From: Actinidia chinensis
Taxonomy: Eukaryota > Streptophyta > Magnoliopsida > Ericales > Actinidiaceae
Direction of reading: 5' to 3'
DNA: 27,500 nt
NCBI GenBank assembly: GCA_009663005.1
Contig: CM018888.1
Location: forward strand, 11,487,332 to 11,514,831
Shown here: one piece after another, positions 1 through 10,190 of the stretch
Numbering within the stretch: position 1 is the stretch's first letter
How the letters are laid out: every line of letters begins with the position of its first letter
Program-made: the position numbers and the translations under genes
Notes under the pieces: generated by a model
Told to the model about the DNA's origin: nothing
What the model saw: the letters and a program-made list of their open reading frames with translations, nothing else
The model's database searches: none

Positions 1-1330
1 GATCAATTGATAAATACAAGACAAGACTTGTGGTCAAAAGATATAGACAGAAAGACTTGATTACTTTGGCACATATTCACTTGTAACAAGGATAACTCCA
101 TAAGAATGTTAATAGCTATAGCAGTTGTTAATAATCTTAAAATTCATCAAATGGATGTTAAAACTACTTTTCTAAATGAGAATTTAGAAGAGAAAATTTG
201 CATAGAGCAGCCCGAATAGTTTGTGGCTCCTGGAAAAGAAAATAAAGTATGCAAGTTGGTCAAATCTTTATATAAATTGAAACAAGTATCAAAACAATGG
301 CATAAAAAATTTGATAATATAATGTTGTCAAATGAATTTAAAATCAATGAATGTGATAAGTGTGTCTATGTAAAGAACATTGAAAAAGAATATGCTATTG
401 TTTGCCTATATGTAGATAACTTGCTCATCATTGTTAGTAGTGACAACATGATCAAGACTACAAAAAAGATGATGACCTCTAAGTTTGATATGAAAGACTT
501 AGGGGTTGCAGATGTTATACTAGGGATTAAGATCAAGGACTAATCTTGTCACAATCTCATTATATTGAGAAAATTCTAGATAAATTTGACAAGAATAGTG
601 ACGGTTTGTAGACAAAATACATGGCTGTTAATGTTAATTACTCTAAGTAAGAATAACTAGAGAAAGTGTATCTCATTTGCAAAGTAGTACTCTTAGATAA
701 TTGGCAATTTAATGATTTAATGAACTGCACGCAGGCTGAATTGCATACTCAATTAGCAAACTGAGTAGATTTATAAGTAATCATGAGGGGAACACTAGAA
801 GCTGATCGTTTAGAGTACTTAGGTACTAGATACACAAAAAAATTATGAATTGCATTACACTAATTATCCTGCATGGTGGAAGGATTTTGTGATGCAAATT
901 GGATATCAGATAGTAAAAATTCAAAATCCACGGATATAATTTACTATTGGTTGATATGCAGTGTCATGAAAATCTTGAAATAAACGTGTAGGCTAGATCT
1001 ACATAAGTTGAGTTCATTACCTTGGATAAACGTAAGAGAAGAAGCAGAGTTGAGTGGCTCGTAATTTCTTAGATAGAAGATATCCCAAATTAGCCAAAAC
1101 CTGTGCCGTCAATTGTATACATGAGATAGTCAACAGCAATTGAAAAGAACACAGAGTAAGATTGTATAACGACAAGATAAACTATTTATCATAAAACATA
1201 ATACGTGAAGTAACTGACTCATAAATGGAGGTATCTCAATAGGACGATGTGACGTCTAAAGATAATATCACGGATCCGCTAACAAAAGGGTTAATAGAGA
1301 GCATGTGCAAATCATTGAGGGGGATGGGAT
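1..1330 (+). pseudogene. Ty1-copia pol remnant: reverse transcriptase and RNase H, 5'-truncated
   Basis: This is the C-terminal half of a Ty1-copia polyprotein (RVT_2-type reverse transcriptase followed by RNase H), which in an active element copies the element RNA into DNA. One frame can be followed from about 60 to 541 and shows IHQMDVKTTFLNENLEE, KVCKLVKSLYKLKQ, KQWHKKFD, CLYVDNLLI and FDMKDLGVADVILGIKI, in the family's usual order. The catalytic box reads YVDN instead of YVDD. In-frame stops lie at 58-60 and 217-219, and the start of the domain is in another frame. From 542 to about 1330 the RNase H part is heavily mutated, but its end is recognisable as DVTSKDNITDPLTKGL near 1248-1295, typical of copia polyproteins. 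Gag, protease and integrase are off the left edge. It is certainly a copia remnant; the lineage is not assigned. Confidence 0.93.
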
Positions 1331-1926
1331 GAAAGCCTACGGTCAAAATATCAAATCATAGGGGATACTCTACCTAGTTGACTGGAGATCCCAAGATCTA
1401 GGTTCAAAGGGATAACTAACAATTATGGTGAAACTAAAAAGAGCACTGAAGAGATTTATCCTTACCCATTCCAATTGATAAAATTAGTGATATGTCCCCT
1501 ATAGTGTAAAAAGATAAGTTTTGCTTTTAATGAATCTTAAGCTTTTGAAAATTCAAGCCGAGTATAAACAGAAAATACTCGTGTGATGAGATGCCACCTA
1601 TGTGATATGATGGTGAAGGGCCGCATCAATGAGAATTTTCAAAGGCTTAAATTCTTTAAATAATCGTAGAACCGGCTCTGGTGTCCAAGGCCAAACAAAA
1701 ACGGACACAATCGTGAGAACTAATTACAGCGTTGGAGAAATCTTGTGTGCTGCCTATTATCTTGGTTTACACAAACGACAGAACAGTTCAAGACATCGCG
1801 TTCACTGTCAGTAGTAGACTAAGATAGGTTTTCACAAAAAGAAGGGTCCAAGGCTGAAAAGCTACCTTTCTTTTTACAGGAAAGTATCTGTTGATATTTC
1901 TAAACCCAGTGAGGCCAATATCATTC
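1331..1926 (+). other. Untranslated stretch between copia pol and the 3' LTR
   Basis: About 600 bases lie between the end of the copia polyprotein and the polypurine tract. A 61-codon open stretch at 1629-1814 has no recognisable motif and I do not call it a gene. The position and length fit a 3' untranslated leader to the LTR. No insertion is apparent. Confidence 0.55.
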
Positions 1927-1937
1927 ATGTGGGGGAT
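1927..1937 (+). other. Polypurine tract of the copia element
   Basis: The sequence ATGTGGGGGATT lies directly before TGTTGAAAAA. A G-rich tract ending just before a TG dinucleotide is the plus-strand primer site of copia elements, and it fixes the left edge of the 3' LTR at 1938. Confidence 0.8.
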
Positions 1938-2527
1938 TGTTGAAAAATTTTGAATGAAATTGTCCTTAATGGCTGCAGTTACAAATTTTAAATTTGAATG
2001 ATATTATCACCATATTATAATAAGGATAATGGCTGTAGTTATAATAGAATAATTGTAGCCATTAACACAAAATTATGACCATCAATTTCCTACAATGAAT
2101 GATAAGGTTCCAATCTTATATAAAAGACAATTCTCGCTTTGTTCAATCACACAATAAGAAATATATTGAGAGCAACACACTTACTCCAAGATGAGAGCTT
2201 TCCTTTTTACCTTTTTGTTTTCCATAGGAGATTCAAAAACAATTGTGGACTTCGACGAGCCGGTTAGTAGTGCGGTGCTAACACTATACGGAGTTTGCTG
2301 TTTGCCGGGACGGGGCAGAAGTAGTACTTGAATAAACCGCACCGCGTGAGGGACGAATCAGCCTTAAGGAGATCGTGTGAAACATGAGACTCAACTCGGT
2401 TTGTTAAATCTATTCATCTTACTTTTATTTTTTGTATTTTTTTTCAATTCTGGTGATGTAATTCTATCTTAGTTCAATTAAGTACAAATATTATTGTTAT
2501 TTTTTCCAAATTCTGTATTGTTCTTCA
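1938..2527 (+). repeat. 3' LTR of the Ty1-copia element
   Basis: The LTR begins TGTTGAAAAA right after the polypurine tract. It contains a TATA-like box (TTATATAAAAG) around 2117-2127 and a T-rich stretch near 2410-2450. The right edge is inferred: TTCTTCA at 2521-2527 gives a CA end and a length near 590 bp, but the partner LTR is outside the window and no target duplication can be checked. The right boundary could be off by tens of bases. Confidence 0.68.
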
Positions 2528-3475
2528 TAATTTAGAACACAAAAATTCTAGAGAGATAAGGAGAAAATAGTAGAGATAAAAAAAAGAGAAAGATTTGAGA
2601 GAGAAAAATGTTCTTGAGTTAGGATTCTTCCATACGAAGAATACATCCAATAATTTCAACCAAGACCCTATAAAGTTCCATATTCAAAGTTAAAAACTCG
2701 AGGTTAATCCAAAGCGATCCAATTGTGAAAATCAAAAATTAGCACAATTCAAAGGTCAAAAGAGCAAATCAAGAATAAAATCTAAACTTTTTAGATTGTA
2801 ACTCTTTCATTTTTATTTTTTATGTGGTTATAGTAAAATCCTAAGAATTAGGGTTTCATCCTCCTTCTCCTTGATGTACCAAAAACATTATTGAAGCCAT
2901 ATACTGATTCATATTTTGGATGATGATGGTAGATCCCTTAGGGGTTCGTGATGGCAAAATTGTGTGTTTTTATTTTTAATTTTTGCATGTTGTACTATTT
3001 TTAGCTTTTCATGCATTCATAAATAAAAATGGCTTAATTATTTAATTAAATAAATTTAAAGTGTTAGATAGAGCCTAACCAAAGTGATTAGGCTGAATGG
3101 GTGTCTAACACCTTTCCACTTGGTGTTGAGTAGAGCTTAACCATGTACCCCTCTCTTGAAATGAAAAGGCACTAGTCATATATTTTTATGGTTTTTCGAG
3201 ACGCATAATTGGGTGGCGACACTCAAAATTGGACTTTCTATTTATATTTTTGTAGCCAAACAAAATTGACAAAAAACCTAATTAATTATAAATAATTTGT
3301 CCATCCGCGATAAATGTTTATGAATGAAATATATTTTTCTCCTCAAGTCTATTTTTGTAAAAAAAATAAAAAAATATTTTTTTGTGCCATGGCGCTCACA
3401 TTAGGATAAGAACTTTTAGTTATGAACAAATTTTCAATTATGAGTATGAACTACTTTAAGAATTCACGTGAGAGA
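2528..3475. other. AT-rich stretch without genes; possible LTR-like remnant
   Basis: No open frame with a recognisable product lies here. The part around 2690-3240 has the texture of a long-terminal-repeat remnant: an AGGGTTTCATCC stretch, T-rich runs, a GTGTCTAACACC stretch and a GGGTGGCGACACTC stretch resembling the end of some gypsy LTRs. No partner repeat is in the window, so this is only a suggestion. Confidence 0.3.
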
Positions 3476-4011
3476 AAATATCAAAAAAAAAAACACTAAA
3501 CTTTTAATCAAATGTCTCATAGATACTTAAACTTAAAAAAAATTCAATTAAATGCTTAAACTTTAAAATTCATCATCAATTAGACATCTAAGCTCAAATT
3601 TCTTCATAAACATGACCAAATAATCCACGTTGGTGCTTAGTTTGCCACATGTGGTGTTGACTTTGAAACCCTAATGTTTTGGAGGCCCACAATTTGACTC
3701 TCTCAAATGTCACACCATTTTCGATTGAATCTACAATCTAATTACAAACACTGATTTTCCGATGAACAAGTACAAAAACAACCTAATTTCACTAATAATC
3801 CCTCTCCAAAGTATTAGGATCTCTAAGTCAGCGTTACGTGTGGCTAACTAAACTTTAACATGAACTGTTTCATTAAGTTTATGATGAAATTTGAGTTCAG
3901 GGATCTAATTGATGATGACTTTCAAAGTTTAAATATTTAACTGAATTTTTTTAAAGTTTAAAAATCTACGAGACATTTCATCGAAAGTTTATGATTTGTT
4001 TTTAATATTTT
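3476..4011. mobile_element. Foldback (long terminal inverted repeat) element, about 0.53 kb
   Basis: The left arm (about 3476-3645) and right arm (about 3845-4011) are inverted repeats of each other. Matching landmarks include AAATGTCTCATAGAT on the left against ATCTACGAGACATTT on the right, and CATCATCAATTAGA against TCTAATTGATGATG. The arms are over 130 bp long and differ at roughly one base in five by eye. There is no coding capacity. It is most likely a non-autonomous DNA transposon that can fold into one long hairpin. The exact ends and target duplication are not resolved. Confidence 0.75.
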
Positions 4012-4090
4012 TCCTTTATGTCATGGGGTCAATTACAAACCATAAATTTTCCGGTAAAGATTAGAGGCATGCCTGACATTTAACAAAACA
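4005..4090 (+). repeat. 86-bp direct repeat, copy 1
   Basis: This copy runs from ATATTTTTCCTTTATG to TGACATTTAACAAAACA. It is nearly identical to 4450-4535, with about seven or eight differences by eye. The two copies flank the hairpin element in between. The repeat is much longer than any normal transposon target duplication. Confidence 0.9.
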
Positions 4091-4401
4091 TTAATACACA
4101 AACTATCCTTGACGTTTAAAAAATTACAATGACCTCCCCTGAGGTTTGAAACTTATAACAGATTCTCTCATTTTATACTGACCACCCTTGAGGTTATGAG
4201 TTAATACACAAAGCACCCCTAATAAAGTTACTTCTTTTTGTCTTTTTGACAAATGATATTGATTTGACGTCAGGGGTGCTTTGTGGATTAACCAAAAACC
4301 TCAGGAGTAGTCAATGCAAAATGAGAGAATCTTTTACAAGTTTCAAACCTCAGGGGAGGTCATTGTAATTTTTCAAATGTCAGGGATATTTTGTGTATTA
4401 A
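4091..4401. mobile_element. Hairpin MITE, 311 bp, nearly full-length palindrome
   Basis: The ends are TTAATACACAAA and TTTGTGTATTAA. Arms 4091-4244 and 4262-4401 are inverted copies along their whole length: GACCTCCCCTGAGG pairs with CCTCAGGGGAGGTC, and GATTCTCTCATTTT with AAATGAGAGAATC. The right side continues to about 4438 with a further copy of the AGGGGAGGTCA.TGTAATTTACCC end, whose left counterpart is missing. It has no coding capacity. It resembles common plant MITEs whose termini read GGGTAAATTACA, the same terminus as the larger element at 4796. The superfamily is not assigned. Confidence 0.85.
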
Positions 4402-4449
4402 TTTGAAACTTTAGGGGAGGTCAATGTAATTTACCCTCTTTTTTTTTTG

Positions 4450-4535
4450 ATATTTTTCCTTTACCTCATGGGGTCGATTACAAACCATAAATTTTCCGGT
4501 AAAGATTAGGGGCACGCCTGACATTTAACAAGACA
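4450..4535 (+). repeat. 86-bp direct repeat, copy 2
   Basis: This is the second copy of the sequence at 4005-4090, sharing the stretch CAAACCATAAATTTTCCGGT. Downstream it runs on into unrelated sequence without genes (4536-4795). Confidence 0.9.
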
Positions 4536-5138
4536 TCTAGGACAAGCCCTCGTATTTTAAAGTTGTACCGGCAAGACCCCAAATGATAACAGACTGACAA
4601 ACAGTCATGGTTTTTGCATATGTCACCAAAACTAATAGCTAATATTCCAAAGTTGTCCCCATAAAATGAGGGGGTCTCCCTGATTCTCAAGTATTCCGTC
4701 AGAGGCAGGGGGCGTCAAAATGATTACTTTGCAGACATTTGTTTCAACGAAAGTAAAAAGCAAAGGTGTTTATTAGAATTTTGAAAATTTAATTAGGGTA
4801 AATTACACTGATCTCTCCATAGTCTTGACAATAACAGAGACCTCTCTTCAAGTTTTTGAAATGATACTGACCTCCTCTGTCAGTCCAGCCCCCCTAACGC
4901 CAGAGTGTATTTTTACAAAAAAGCCCTCACAATAAGATTTTTTTACGCATCATCTATCTCTTTCTAGAATTGATAGCCTATTCACACTTGAATATTCTCA
5001 CCCCATCGACACCATCATCATGACCTCTAACTCTATCCAAGCGCACGCACAAAAAACCACTGGATAATCCTAGTCACCTAAAGGCCCTCGTTGCCTCACC
5101 AAAGAGAAATTCACCCAAATCTTTCTCCCAAACTGGAC

Positions 5139-5159
5139 TCTCTCTCTCTCTCTCTCTCT
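5139..5159 (+). repeat. (CT)n microsatellite
   Basis: About ten uninterrupted CT units lie inside the TIR element at 4796-5912. Confidence 0.95.
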
Positions 5160-5268
5160 TCATCATCCACTTCTCACGGCCACCGTCTCCCACTACCGCC
5201 TCCTCTTCTCCTCTTGGCTTCCCAGTCTTTATAACAGCCGCAATGGCCACTAACCCTCACAGCTATGC

Positions 5269-5288
5269 CTCTCTCTCTCTCTCTCTCT
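5269..5288 (+). repeat. (CT)n microsatellite
   Basis: A second run of CT units, about 110 bp after the first, in the same element. Confidence 0.95.
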
Positions 5289-6036
5289 AAAACATGGAAA
5301 CCAACTCAAAATTTAACAACTAGCATCACCCATCTCCGGCACCGTGTGAAAATCGCTATCCCATCCCCACTCCCCTGGAAACCCAGACCCCTAATCCTTG
5401 CCCAAACAAATATCAAAACCCCACATGGGTTTCCTCATTAGGGATCCATGGGGTGGAGGATGCACCCTAAATCAGTATAGAATCTCTTAAAAACTTTTGA
5501 GAGCATCCCATTTATAGGTTGAGATTTAGGGATTAGGGTCTCTCTCCAAACGCAGTTTTTGACCACTGAAATAAGAGCTTCAATTCATCATGAGAGTTTT
5601 GCGATGAAGGAAAATAGATTCCTTTTTAAGAGTGGACGGGGAGCAGTTTGAAGGGCTTTTTTTACTTTATACATGAATATTTTGGTTATTGAGGTCCACA
5701 CAAATGAACTAAGGGCAAAATAGGAAATAAAATAGATTCGTTCGCTGTCGTAAGCACATTTTGTTTGTCACAATCACGGTAAGTTAACAAAAGGGGCAAT
5801 CTGATGTAGAAAAGTGAAAGCAGGAGGGAGCTCCGTGTCAATTCAAAACCCTTAGGGGAGCTCTCTGTTATTGTCAGAAACTTGAGGAGAGGAGAGATCA
5901 CTGTAATTTACCTTTTAAATTATTTCATTTAAAAATGCAAATGACCATGTCATTTTATTTCCGTTAAAATTTACTATGCACCATGAATCAAGTAACAAAG
6001 AAAAAATGTCATGCCATTTAATTCATTGTGCAATTC

Positions 6037-6257
6037 AGGCTCCGTTTGGTAACGCTTAAAAGTCAAGATTTTTTTAAGCTTACTATCAAAAAATTCAAGT
6101 TTTTTTGGTTATTTTGTTTTTGTGACTTTATTTTAACTAAAATTAAGTAAAAAAAAAAAAAGCAAAAAGCAAAAAAATCAACTCTAATTAACTTTTTTAC
6201 TTATTTAAGTAAAAAAAATCAAAAAAAACCTGAAAAAACTGGTGACAAACGGAGCCT
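6037..6257. mobile_element. Small hAT-like MITE, about 220 bp
   Basis: The left terminus AGGCTCCGTTTG is matched by CAAACGGAGCCT at the right. The inside is A/T-rich and partly self-complementary. The GGCTCCGTTTGG terminus is common to abundant short hAT-type MITEs in plants. I could not find a clear 8-bp target duplication, so the superfamily call rests on the terminus alone. Confidence 0.72.
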
Positions 6258-6294
6258 CAACATCAAAATACCAACGAATCAAAACCATAAGCCA

Positions 6295-6505
6295 TTGGGT
6301 GGGATAAGCCCCTTGTTGGAATGTCAAATCGGGCCTTTTTCTTGGGCTCTACAAAGCCCATGGAAAGTTAGCCAAGCCTATCAGCTCATTTGCCATAAGC
6401 CCATAATACTACGGGACATCAGAAGCCCAAGGAGAAGTTTAAGAAAGGCCCAAGGAAGAACAAAACAAAATACAACTCATGATTCTGTGAGAGAGAGAGA
6501 GAGAT
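6295..6505. promoter_or_regulatory. Cluster of TGGGCY (site II-like) boxes followed by a GA tract
   Basis: Five TGGGCT/TGGGCC hexamers, counting both strands, fall between about 6340 and 6455: TTGGGCTC, AAGCCCATGG, AAGCCCATAA, AAGCCCAAGG and GGCCCAAGG. A (GA)8 run follows at 6489-6504. Such boxes bind TCP factors and are frequent in promoters of plant housekeeping genes, and GA/CT runs are frequent in leaders. No gene is visible on either side, so this may be a promoter remnant or simply part of a repeat. A 71-codon open frame here has no recognisable features. Confidence 0.35.
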
Positions 6506-6842
6506 TGTAGAAAGAAATATATTTGGACTTTAGATTAGTCAAAAGGAAGGAAATAAAGGAGAATTTTTAAATATTTTTTTGGAAAAATGCGAATCCATTT
6601 TTTCCCTCATTTTTTAATTCAATCAAAATAGAATAAAATTTTACTTGTTTTTTGTTTTAGTTTCTTTACTTTTCCTCTTTCTTATTCCTTAATTCCCTTT
6701 AAGTATTCAAGATCAAATATATTCCACTTTTCTGAGAGGCCAACTTGATACTATCTAACCTTTTTTGGTATAATTTCTTTTTTCTTTCTATAAAAATTTG
6801 ATACTCTCATTCAGAGATGAACACAGGATTTTAATTTGGGGT

Positions 6843-6874
<32 letters not shown>

Positions 6875-7250
6875 AAATTACAAATTTTATAATAAATGCA
6901 AGAAATATAACATTGATTTCAACCAATATATGTACTCAACATAAATATATAAATATCTTTATTTATATAATGCCAAATTTAAAATGGCTGAAAATACAAT
7001 TGAATCTATGCTCATGGATCCATATCCATTTACAAAAAGGATAGTAACTGTTAATCTTTCTATTTACTAAAAAGTTAGTAGTCTAAACTTGTTCTTGATT
7101 ATTGCAAACATAAAATTCATACAGGATAGAATTAGTGTCAAAACCTCGACCATTTTTTTCTCAGCATATGTGATTAACTTTTTTGAATACTATTCTCAAT
7201 CCCGTTGCACAGTTTCGTCTTGACAATTACAAAGAGATAGATATAGTTTC
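6506..7250. other. AT-rich stretch without genes
   Basis: No coding pattern, RNA gene or repeat partner is seen. It holds the TA/TG microsatellite annotated separately. The last five bases, GTTTC at 7246-7250, are the left target-site duplication of the gypsy element. Confidence 0.6.
6843..6874 (+). repeat. (TA)n(TG)n compound microsatellite
   Basis: About nine TA units (6843-6860) run directly into seven TG units (6861-6874). Confidence 0.95.
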
Positions 7251-7844
7251 TGATGAGGAGAAATTCTCCACCTGCTAATTGGATCAAGTGAACACCTCGC
7301 CTAAAGAAATCATGTCACCAACTCCTCCTATAATTCGCGTTGAGCTTGCCTAGACTCTGCTAATGTTGTAATCACCTTACACTACCACCTCGCCCATATG
7401 CCAGGTGAGCTATCTCGCCGGACCCTCCATGGATAAGATCAATATGAGACCCCATCTCCTCTCAGACTCCTACTTTCACGGTACCACCTCCATATGACAT
7501 CCTCCCGATTCTCCTCCGATATCCACCGGATTTCCTTCCATACTTAGCCACCCTAGGATTTCGCCGTGATCTCCTTACACGGCTCTCCCTCCTCCATCTA
7601 TAAAAGACCGCTCCCCCTTCATTGAAAAGGTACGGCGAATCACTTGTATACTCACTTTGAGAGCTCTAATAAATTACTTTTAGTTTGTTCGCCTTGGTCT
7701 GATCTCTACACCAGAGGGGTTTGAAGCGGCCTCGCCCCGATCGATAATGTTTGTTCATCTTGCGTAAGTCGCCCAAGATCCAATATCGAACTAAAAGAGC
7801 AACTTTGACTGTTGGTTGCTTGCCCCCAAATTTATATCACAACA
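7251..7844 (+). repeat. 5' LTR of the gypsy element
   Basis: It begins TGATGAGG and ends CACAACA, matching 18624-19217 over its whole length. By hand alignment about 60-65 of 594 positions differ (about 11%), mostly transitions. It contains a core promoter TATA box and seven TCGCC pentamers on the sense strand. Confidence 0.93.
7599..7605 (+). promoter_or_regulatory. TATA box of the 5' LTR
   Basis: TATAAAA sits in a CT-rich context (CCATCTATAAAAGACC). The matching box in the 3' LTR is at 18973-18979. Transcription of the genomic RNA would be expected to start roughly 30 bp downstream. Confidence 0.75.
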
Positions 7845-7847
7845 GTT

Positions 7848-7865
7848 TGGCGCTGTCTGTGGGAA
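7848..7865 (+). other. Primer-binding site
   Basis: TGGCGCTGTCTGTGGGAA lies three bases after the LTR end. It is complementary to a tRNA 3' end (the TGG start pairs with CCA) and has the form commonly seen in Tat-type gypsy elements. Which tRNA primes was not determined. Confidence 0.82.
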
Positions 7866-7950
7866 CAATAGTTCTCTATACCTTATGCACCTGCACCGCT
7901 TATTGTCTAGACTAAGTACTAATAGCCCTTTAGATAATAGAGCACGCCTT

Positions 7951-9480
7951 ATGACGAACACCAGCTAAGCTCCAAATCTTGAGGGACTCCATCATGAGAT
8001 GTATGTGATTGCCGAGTAGATATGGATCATGAATGAGAATAATGCCCGCCTGATACAATACATCGCCATGAATAACCCGCCTCTTGCCATAGCCCCTGTT
8101 CAGGAAGAAGCAAACCGATCTCGCCATTCTCACTGATCTATTGGCCATGATTCTCAAAGTCGCCAAAGCACTGGTCGAACACATTCCACCAGAAGCCTAC
8201 ATCGCCAATCACCAAGTTTGCGCTCCAAGAAAGAAATAAGTCCTATCCTTTCAGAGTCTCGGTCCTCAAGCCGAACTCCCGATACGGATGGCGAGGAGAC
8301 CAGGAGAAGAGGAAGATCACCTCACCGTGATGACCGAGCCCCCAAACGTCGAGATAAGTCTACCACTTAGAAGATCAAGACCTGGATGCCTAGATTGACT
8401 CCATCAACACCGGTGCGAGTGCTCTAGTCACTATGGAAGCTTTGATCAGGCAGACCGAACCACCATTCACAGATAAGGTGATGAAAGTTAAGGTGTCATC
8501 CAAATTCAAGATGCCATCTCTGCTTGGGGTGTACGAAGGGAAGACTGATCCTATGGACCACCTGAATTCCTACAAGAACTTGATGTCACTCTAGGGATAC
8601 TTGGACGGGGTGATATGCAAAGCTTTTTTCACTACTTTAAAGGGCCCGATGAGATCATAGTTCAGAAAGCTGTCTTCAAGAACCATTGACTCGTTTGGTG
8701 ACCTGAGTAAGTTTTTTGTCACCAATTTTATGAGTTGCAGGGTTAGGCAAAATAATACCTCTCACCTCTTCATAGTTCACCAAAAAGAAGGAAAGAGTTT
8801 GAAAGACTACATTAAGTAGTTCAATCAGGCTGTTTTGGAGGTAGAGGACCTCAGTGACAAAGTGGTGGTTATGGCCATGATGGAAGGACTTTGCCCAGGC
8901 CCACTATTTGACTCTGTCTCCAAGAATGTCTTTGAAACGTTGTTGGCACTTTAGAATAAGGCCGACAAATACATCGCAGCAGAGGAAATGGCCGAAGCCA
9001 AGCATAGGAGAAGAGAAAGGGACAATCTCAAAAGAAAGGAACTCGATAATAGGCGATCAGACTATAGGGCCGAAGTGAAAAATAGGTCTGAACGGGATGC
9101 GAGGGAGCAAATCAATGAATGTCGCCCTCGCACTCCACCACGCTGACCCGACTTGGTGCTATTGCCTCTCAACACCCTATAGCCCAGGTGCTTATGGAGA
9201 TCAAAAGTGAAGACTTTGTTAAGTGGCTTGGGAAGATTAAAACCAATCCCCTCAAGAGGAACAAGAACAAGTAATGTGAGTTCCATTACGATCATGGTCA
9301 CAACATGAAAGATTGTTTTTAGTTGAAAAAACAGATAGCCGACTTGATCAAGAGGGGATACCTTAGGAAATATGTAGTTGATCGCCAACGACTCGACTCA
9401 CCTAATAGAAGATATGGTGATAACATGCTAACAGTAAGAGATATCCAGACTATCCACAGAGGTTTTGGATTAGGAAGATG
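7951..9480 (+). pseudogene. gag remnant (capsid and zinc knuckle)
   Basis: Gag builds the virus-like particle that packages element RNA. The ATG at 7951 opens a frame through a basic, Ser/Arg-rich N-terminal part; a shift near 8350-8373 leads into the capsid core (plant retrotransposon Gag domain): [64 protein letters not shown] further shift near 9145 leads to the C-terminal part, where CEFHYDHGHNMKDC (about 9277-9318) is the zinc knuckle of this lineage. In-frame stops lie in the capsid at about 8592, 8656, 8818 and 8953. Several look like CAG or TGG codons turned into TAG. The start ATG is about 107 bases after the LTR, a normal leader. The gene is dead. Confidence 0.88.
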
Positions 9481-10100
9481 TTCAAGCTCGTCTCAGAAGA
9501 GGCATGCAAGAGAGGTAAGTGGGCAAACTGAAGAAGAAGTTTATAACCTCTCCGTGCCTTTTCCTGAAGCTCACCAGCCTATCACGTTCAGCAACGACGA
9601 CCTGAGAGGCTTGCATCTTCCCCACGATAATGCGTTGGTCATCTCTGCTACAATCGCCAATTTCAACATGCAAATGATCTTAATTGACAATGGGAGCTCC
9701 GCTAACATTCTGTTCATCTTGGCATTTGACAAGATGAAGATTGGGTGAGATAGACTTCACCCATTTCACACCCCTCTATTCGAATTTGGAGTAAGTTCAA
9801 CAGATTCGCTTGAGTGGATCAAGTTACCTTTGACTTTGGGGGTGAGCCTTACCAGACCACAATGTGGCAGGATTTTATTGTTGTGGACTACCCAATGCCT
9901 TACAATACGATCCTAGGTCACCCAACGCTAGAAAAAATCATGGCAATCACCTCTACCTAACACCTAATGATGAAGTTTCCTATTCCAAACAGGATAGGCG
10001 AGGTAAAGGGCAATCAGAGGACTACAAGGCAGTGCTTCATTACGGCAATGAAGGCCAATTCCGCTCCGAAGACAAACTCCCAATAACAATTACAAATTGA
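9481..10100 (+). pseudogene. Protease remnant (retroviral-type aspartic protease)
   Basis: In life this aspartic protease cuts the Gag-Pol polyprotein. The open stretch that starts in the gag tail runs through [18 protein letters not shown] and [13 protein letters not shown], where DNGS is this lineage's form of the D-T/S-G active site (codons around 9689-9700). The frame stops at 9746-9748. The rest continues in other frames ([15 protein letters not shown] near 9870-9905), so there are at least two frameshifts. It is followed by a poorly conserved linker to the reverse transcriptase. Confidence 0.83.
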
Positions 10101-10190
10101 CAGCGCCGAGATGGAGGCACTGAGGGATGAAGTCGAAGATACGCGCCTAGTTGATCCTAGAGAGATAGAAAATACCAAACCCTAGAGGAA

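Larger units (their letters stand above)
4796..5912. mobile_element. TIR element of about 1.1 kb, non-autonomous
   Basis: The left end GGGTAAATTACACTGATC and right end GATCACTGTAATTTACC are inverted repeats. The similarity continues inward: GACAATAACAGAGACCTC near 4824 is matched by the reverse complement of GAGCTCTCTGTTATTGTC near 5860. TIRs are at least 55 bp with small gaps. The flanks TTTAATTA and TTTAAATTA may be a decayed 8-9 bp target duplication, which would suggest a Mutator-like element, but this is weak. The interior (about 4950-5680) has pyrimidine-rich, GC-richer sequence with two CT microsatellites, resembling a plant gene leader, so capture of a gene piece is possible. No transposase and no convincing ORF is present. 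Confidence 0.78.

Noticed and set aside
4478..4690. 70-codon minus-strand frame
   Set aside because: It overlaps the second 86-bp repeat and unique flank, and has no coding signature.
9062..9388. 108-codon open frame on the minus strand
   Set aside because: It is the complement of the gag C-terminal region, with no family features of its own; antisense shadow.
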